The notes under the pieces were generated by a model, which did not search any database, was not told the origin of the DNA, and saw only the letters and a program-made list of their open reading frames with translations. This document shows, piece by piece, positions 58,180 through 64,000 of a stretch of 64,000 nt of DNA. Source of the DNA: Talaromyces rugulosus (lineage: Eukaryota > Ascomycota > Eurotiomycetes > Eurotiales > Trichocomaceae); NCBI RefSeq assembly GCF_013368755.1, contig NC_049565.1, positions 2,418,001 through 2,482,000 on the forward strand. The letters run 5' to 3'. The translations under genes were made by a program, and so were the position numbers. Within the stretch, counting starts at the first letter, position 1. The number at the start of each line of letters is the position of its first letter.

Positions 58180-58835
58180 TTGCATTCAATTCCGTCATTA
58201 TTTGTTTGCATTGCATATGGTCTGGAGTTTTCCGGGGTTTTTGTTCTTCATTTACGAACAATGCGGTTTTGCTGCTGCGGCGGCTGTACATAAGTATTTT
58301 CGGCATGTTGTGTTCCGGGGCTCTGGCGCTTTTTTTTGTCGTGCCATGAGGTAATTTGTTTTTGTATTTCATATTTGTATATTATACATATCTACACATA
58401 CGTCATCTATTTATAGACATTGGTTGTGGCCCTGTGTTTGTGTTGATTCGGTCTTTTTGTTGGGTGGCTAGACGCTAGTCGTTTTTTTTCTTTCTTCTTT
58501 CTATGTATACTAGTCCTAGTTCTTGTATAGTTTCAGTGCAAAAACCATAATAATGCCACTTATGTACTGCAGTATGGACCTGTGAACAATAATGGCAATT
58601 AAATGCAATGCAGATGCCTTGGCTGTGGAGCAAGTACACTGTCGGCTAAGCCTCATTGGGCGGGCGCATCGTCACAACGGCCGCTCGCCGGCATCACGGA
58701 CAGTCAAGAACAGCTCAACCCCCGCCAACGTCCCAAACTCACAGGCCCCAGGGCAAACCCGCTGCATTTCTTTGAATTCATCCGTGCATATCTGAAACCG
58801 TTGGCCTCGACTACCACGCCCCAATTCATCCCACC
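58180..58835. other. Intergenic, upstream of ARP2
   Basis: Noncoding 3' flank of the transporter and leader of ARP2. No other feature was recognised. Confidence 0.6.
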
Positions 58836-60504
58836 ATGGCCGACGCGCCCATAGGTGAGTGAGGAGGAGAGTGTGTTGTTGGTCTTAATCTCCCAGCGCA
58901 CACTACAAGCCAGCAAAGAACCTATACTGACGACCAACCGTGCAGTTCTCGATGGAGGTACCGGTTTCCTCAAGGTTGGATATGCTGCGCAGGTAACGTT
59001 TCCTTCCTTTTTTTTCTTTCCATTATTGCAAAAACGATCGAATGTCACTGACAAACAACCCCGCTCTTTAGAACTTCCCCGAGCATCAATTTCCAAGTAT
59101 AGTGGGACGACCAATTCTCCGGTCGGAGGAGCAGGGCGAGAGCGATGTTGTCCTCAAGGATGTCATGTGCGGAGATGAAGCAGCCGCTGCTCGATCAATG
59201 CTTCAGATTAGTTATCCTGTACGTTGAGAACCGCCGGCAAATACACGCACGTCTCTAGAGACTAATTACATTTGGGGGGGTGTCTAATTGCAGATGGAAA
59301 ACGGTATCGTCAAGAAATGGGATGACATGCAGCACCTGTGGAACTATACATTTTACGATAAGATGAAAATCGACCCTGAAGGCCGCAAGATTCTCTTGAC
59401 AGAACCACCTATGAGTGTGTAGACTCTCGGAGACCAGATCGTTCATTTCTAACAGTTGCCCAGATCCTCTGAAGAACCGACAGACTATGGCTGAGGTCAT
59501 GCTGGAGGGCTACAACTTTGGCGGTGTCTACGTTGCGATTCAGGCAGTGCTGGCTCTATATGCTCAAGGTAGGCGGACTTAGGGGGTTTTTTTTTCGGGT
59601 GACTAGCACCAGCAAAATTGAATACTGATATTTTGCCACAGGTCTTAGCAGCGGTGTTGTTGTCGACTCTGGCGATGGTGTCACCCACGTTGTCCCCGTT
59701 TTCGAATCGACCGTCCTCAACCACCATATCCGTCGATTGGATGTTGCCGGGCGAGATGTCACAAGGAACCTGATCGCTCTGCTGCTTCGCCGGGGCTATG
59801 CCTTGAACCGAACGGCCGATTTTGAAACCGTGCGCCAAATAAAGGAGAAGCTGTGCTATGTCTCATATGACTTGGAACTGGACCAACGGCTGTCCGAAGA
59901 CACAACAGTGCTCGTTGAGTCGTACACTTTGCCGGACGGACGTGTTATTAGAGTCGGCAGCGAGCGCTTCGAGGCGCCCGAGTGTCTGTTCCAGCCTCAC
60001 CTTGTCGATGTCGATCAGCCCGGTCTTGCAGAGCTTCTCTTCAACACGATCCAGGGAACCGACTTGGATGTGCGCAGCAGTCTGTACAAAGCCATTGTGC
60101 TTAGTGGCGGAAGCTCCATGTACCCCGGGTTGCCCTCTCGCTTGGAGAAGGAAATAAAGCAGCTCTGGCTGACAAAGGTGCTCCATGGAGACCCAGAGCG
60201 ATTGAATGTGAGTGATGATTTTGAAACAGTCGATATATTTTTCCAATACTAAACAATCAACTATAGAAATTCAAGGTCCGTATCGAAGATCCGCCACGAC
60301 GGAGACACATGGTTTTCCTCGGTGGTGCTGTACTGGCCAACCTGGTGAGTTTTTTTTTTTTTTTTTTTTTTTTTCTTCCTCACTTCATCTCAATCATACT
60401 AATACACGTTCTAGATTGCCGACAAGGAGGACATGTGGGTAACCAAGGCCGAGTGGGAAGAGCAGGGTATCCGCGCTCTGGACAAATTAGGTCCACGATC
60501 GTAG
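58836..60504 (+). CDS. ARP2: Actin-related protein 2 (Arp2/3 complex)
   Basis: Actin-fold subunit of the Arp2/3 complex that nucleates branched actin at endocytic patches. It has 390 residues from eight exons: 58836-58854, 58946-58992, 59072-59218, 59294-59414, 59464-59568, 59642-60207, 60267-60344 and 60415-60504. Marks: [55 protein letters not shown] (phosphate loop 2), [18 protein letters not shown] and FLGGAVLAN. The multi-intron start with a 19-bp first exon is consistent in phase throughout. A T run of about 24 bases occupies intron 60345-60414. Complete. Confidence 0.97.
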
Positions 60505-60702
60505 AAAAACTTTCTTTGTCCAATTCTTTCTGTTTATAGCGTAAGCTCAATGGATGACTAGTTGCAAGAGATTGTGATACTATTGTCTAGATGAAGTATG
60601 TAGCGCCAAAAGACATCAATTGATTGTTTATAAGTATATGTAGTATATCCGTCTATTCTATTAAGTTTCATACATGTATATCAGAGAAGGGGTCTTTCCA
60701 GT

Positions 60703-61835
60703 CTACTTCCCACCCTGCCGACTCTTCTCATTCCAAAACGCCAATCCGGCCTTTTGCCGCAGTATTCCGTACATGGACGAACTGTCTAGACACTCGCCGC
60801 CGTAGTCTCGCGCAGCAGACATGTTCTTGTGCGCAAGCTCGACAGACGGCAGGTCGACGCCCTTGTCCTGCGCAATGTTGAGTGCATGATTGGCGTCTTT
60901 GATAGAGAGCGAGACGCCAAAGCCAGGGCGCGTGTCGAGCGGAGGTGCGTATGCACCTGTTGTCAATCTGTTTTTGATTCAGCAAGTTTCCTAGAAGGGA
61001 AAATGTTTTAGGGGAAAAAAAAAAAAAGGGTCTCACCGTTTCGAGTATCCGCCAGCAATCGGCCCAAACGCCTCGGTAATCAGATCCTCCATCGCATCTG
61101 TGCCCAGCCCCGTCTTCTCGGCAAACACTTGTGCTTCGCCAACGGTTTCCATGAGCGACACGGTCACAATATTGCCCGCGATCTTGAGCAGGGAAGACTT
61201 GGACGGATCGGAGCCACAGTCGATAACCTTGCGGCCCATGATATCTTGAATCAGTGGTTTGACAATACTAGCCCGCACATCTGGTGTGCTTCCGGCAAGG
61301 GCAAAGACGAGTTTTCCGGCTGTTGCGACGGGGTTTCCGCCAAATACGGGGGCGCATAGAAACGAAGCCTTGTGGGCGGAGAGCTGTGCGGAGATGGATG
61401 AGATGGTGTCTGGGTGGACGGTCGAACAGTCTATAAAGATCTTTTGGGCGAGAGGAGTGCCGGAGTTGATGGTGTTTGTGATGAGGGATTCCAGCACGGA
61501 ATCGTTTGATACCTATTGAATTTGTTACAACCCAAAAAAAGACCAATAAGACTAGTAAAGGAATACTCACCATGGTGAAAATAATGCTTGCTTTCTTCAC
61601 TACATCTCCAAAACTCTGCTCAGGCACGCCGCCGAGCTTCTGCAGCGCGTCGCCGCGAGAAAGCGTGCGGTTGGAATATACTAGGCTCAGCGCTTTTGTT
61701 GCAGCTAAATGGCGCTGGAGATTGCTTGCCATGGCGAGGCCCATTGAGCCAAGGCCATACTAGAGTGTATGTTAGACATTATCGCTTGCTATCAATATAT
61801 GGAGAACTTACCCAGCCGATTTGTGATGTAGCCAT
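60703..61835 (-). CDS. 3-hydroxyisobutyrate dehydrogenase-like (beta-hydroxyacid dehydrogenase)
   Basis: NAD(P)-dependent beta-hydroxyacid dehydrogenase family; the substrate could be 3-hydroxyisobutyrate, tartronate semialdehyde or a related acid. It has 317 residues from exons 61835-61812 (24 bp), 61759-61571, 61512-61037 and 60967-60703. The Rossmann motif spans the first intron as IGWYGLGSMGLAMA. FIDCSTVHPDT, PVFGGNPVATAGKL (the substrate-binding segment) and catalytic Lys in LLKIAGNIVTVSLME are present. The C-terminal helical domain includes LSIKDANHALNIAQDKG. Convergent with ARP2. It is probably cytosolic, as no presequence is evident. Confidence 0.92.
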
Positions 61836-62491
61836 AATGTCGTTGAACCAGAAGCCCACGAGACGTAGCGATTGTGTGTGTATACTTTTAAATATAAAGT
61901 TATCAGTCAACAGTTAACAGTCCCAGCACAATTGACCACAGTTTAAAGAAACAGCGTGGTAGCAGTTCAATATATCAAGTGCTTTCCCGCTAGAGTTGGC
62001 CGCAGGCGAAGCTTTCCCGCGGCGCTCCTTATCATGTCGGCCGATAGAGATAAGCTTTATCAATTTATCAACAATGCGCCATGTCAACTACATACGCAAT
62101 TAATTTGTTCATGTTTTGTTTATCCTTTGTCTAATTAGATTTGATACAGAGTAGACGTGGCATCAATATATGTATCATGTATGGCTGAGTACATATATGA
62201 ATCACCTCTACTACTTTAATGTTGTTGTATTGTGGAGTCAACTGGTATAATTATGTAGTATATGTAGTGAAACAAAAAGTTTTAAACCAAAATACATCCC
62301 AAAAATAGTACATGTACATGTAGTACGTACCACTAATTGCTCAAATGTGCCACCGAAAACACCTTTCTAAAAAGTATCACAATCCAACGCCCCCCTCCAT
62401 AATAAACATTTCCCATACTTTGAATATAAAAAAGTTTGAAGAAAAAAAAAAAAAAAAAGGGATCAAGATTAGTGCCATATTTATCGCAACG
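61836..62491. other. Intergenic, no gene seen
   Basis: AT-rich spacer with an A run of about 18 near 62441-62458. Nothing recognised. Confidence 0.6.
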
Positions 62492-63927
62492 TTATGACGA
62501 CCGTTTATCGGGTTTAATCCTCACAACGTCAACCAAGGCTGGAAACGTCTCTGCGAATTCGGTCCCAAGACTCCAATTTCTCAGATCGCGTACATGGCGC
62601 TCAAAGACCGGATTTATCAGCAGTTCGTCCGAGGCCGTGTTGTGCATAAGGCAGTCCGTGGCCTCGTATGGCCAGTTGCAGGAAATGGTTCGAGTGTATG
62701 GAACGAACCAGTTTTCAAAGGGATAGTTGCGATATGAGTATACCAGTCGGTCGCGAGCGCGAGGCCACATAATATAGTCTATCCAGGCTGGATGAGGCGT
62801 GAATAGTTGTGCAGGTCGCGGGGTTAGCCATTCTGGCATGCGATCGTAGTTTTGCTGTGTTGGGTACATTTGCCAGCGCATCAGCTGGAACATAATGTAC
62901 AGAGTGCCCACCTGCTCGGGCAGAGAGGAAATGTCGGGGAATGTGCGGAGGATGTCACTGAACACTTTGGATATCGAGTACGAATACGGACTGTCTCCGG
63001 CCGGGTTCAAAAGCGAGGATACGCTTGGATAGGCCAGGCGCTGCCGAGAGCCGTCGGGAGTTTCGCGCCGCAAAAAATCTAGAAAGATGGTGTCCAGCGG
63101 ACAAGTAGGGGGTACGTTGCGGATCGGAATCGTATGTGCTAGAGGTTGGTCGGTCATGGTGGAAAAATCCATGGATGAAGGGGGGTCGATGGAGCTGTGA
63201 GGCGCCTCGGAGATTTTGCGGAGGTCATCAATCTTTGGGATCTGGTGTGGGTTATCAACTAGAAAGTTCATAATCAACTTTTCGCCGAACCCATTGTATG
63301 GAAGACGCGGCTGTGTCGTGCTCGAATTCACAAGGCTTGCGGCATCCAGTCTCTGCCAGCCTTGAATAACGCCTTGAGTGGGAGAGGCGGCGTTGAGAGT
63401 TGAGTCCTGCGCGTCCAATGGCGCCGACTCGACGCTAATAGGGGTATCATGGCTTCGGTCGGTGAAGGGTGATGGATGCGCTGCTTCTGGCTGAGCGGAC
63501 GGGGTGCTGCTCGATGGCGGTTTGCTCGCTGTATAGAGGTTCAACATTTAGCTCTGTTTCAAGTCACTCCCTTGCTCTGTATCTTCTTACTAGGCTTGTC
63601 CACTAGCGGCTGCAAAATACCCAAGACAGTCGACAGACGGCGTCTGATATCCTCGTTCTCAGCCAGTATCCTGTCCTTTTCCGCCACCAGCTTCTGCAGG
63701 TCCTGGTAGGGCTGCTGCGAGGACAGTTCGCGAACGCGGCTTTCCAATGCTTCAATCTGCGTCTTTGTGCGCTCGCGAATTGCGCGTTGGGCCTGGCGGT
63801 CGTTTGCGCGTTTCCTGGCGAGCTGGTCCGGGGTTAGATTTGCGACGCCGCGCAAGCTGGCGCTACTGGCGGCCTTGCGCTTCCTGCCAGCGAGCGACGC
63901 AGCCGAGTCGTCGAACGCGCCCGACAT
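62492..63927 (-). CDS. bZIP transcription factor with DUF3425 domain, N terminus possibly beyond window
   Basis: DNA-binding regulator with an N-terminal basic leucine zipper and C-terminal DUF3425. It has 457 residues from the Met at 63927 through exons 63927-63591 and 63528-62492. The basic region is ARKRANDRQAQRAIRERTK, followed by a zipper (IEALESRVREL, LQKLVAEKDRILAENEDI). The middle is Ser/Pro-rich. DUF3425 covers about residues 230-440, with LDTIFLDFLRRE, MFQLMRWQMYP and FERHVRDLRNWSLGTEFAETF. The frame stays open upstream to the window edge and encodes Asn-repeat and Ser/Thr-rich residues, so the true start may lie outside. The target genes are unknown. Confidence 0.9.
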
Positions 63928-64000
63928 GGACGAGGCAGCAGGAGACGTGGTGTTTTCGGGCTGGACATGAATAGAAGAGGGATTGTTGTTGTTGTTGTTG

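Overview
The window is nuclear DNA of a filamentous ascomycete (Pezizomycotina). Genes carry several short introns of about 50-80 bp with GT donors, CTAAC/CTGAC-like branch points and AG acceptors. They lie on both strands without operons, and the products are typical of Eurotiales-like fungi (Pth11-type rhodopsin-domain protein, bZIP with DUF3425, GH54 arabinofuranosidase, NmrA protein, fungal SRPK-like kinase). I would place it in the Eurotiomycetes, with low certainty below class. Exon boundaries below were chosen by hand from splice consensus, reading-frame phase and family conservation.

Layout. 1-2200: 3' part of transketolase. 3.6-6.3 kb: a dynamin-like GTPase broken by a one-base frameshift. 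7.5-17.5 kb: a compact set of metabolic genes (sugar-porter MFS transporter, GMC oxidoreductase, SDR, aldehyde dehydrogenase, NmrA-like protein) that looks like a small catabolic or detoxification cluster. 18-23 kb: housekeeping genes (spermidine synthase; QCR8 and prohibitin 1 sharing a divergent promoter; a 25S rRNA uridine methyltransferase-like protein). 23.3-25.2 kb: an unrecognised protein with five repeated Cys modules.

25.5-34.6 kb is a decayed accessory stretch. It holds an AIM9-like phosphotransferase gene with a nonsense codon and a frameshift, a Rho-like GTPase gene that cannot be spliced into one frame, an intact Pth11-like membrane protein gene, and an SRPK-type kinase gene that has lost part of its activation segment. 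Just after the kinase stop codon sits a 586-bp element with 41-bp terminal inverted repeats (a MITE). 35.3-38 kb encodes a 900-residue proline/serine-rich protein. About 4 kb without recognisable genes follows.

42-64 kb returns to a conserved gene-dense segment: aldo-keto reductase, Asp/Glu-hydantoin racemase family protein, gamma-tubulin, DUF202 membrane protein, PP2A activator (PTPA), AN1 zinc finger, GH54 arabinofuranosidase without its usual binding domain, FAM32A-like protein, an unknown possibly lipidated protein, SLC35F-type transporter, ARP2, a 3-hydroxyisobutyrate dehydrogenase-like enzyme, and a bZIP factor running toward the right edge.

The strongest points for follow-up are the five-module Cys protein, the MFS/GMC/SDR/ALDH/NmrA cluster with its adjacent relic duplication, the run of damaged signalling-type genes beside the MITE, and four introns that appear to use GC instead of GT donors.
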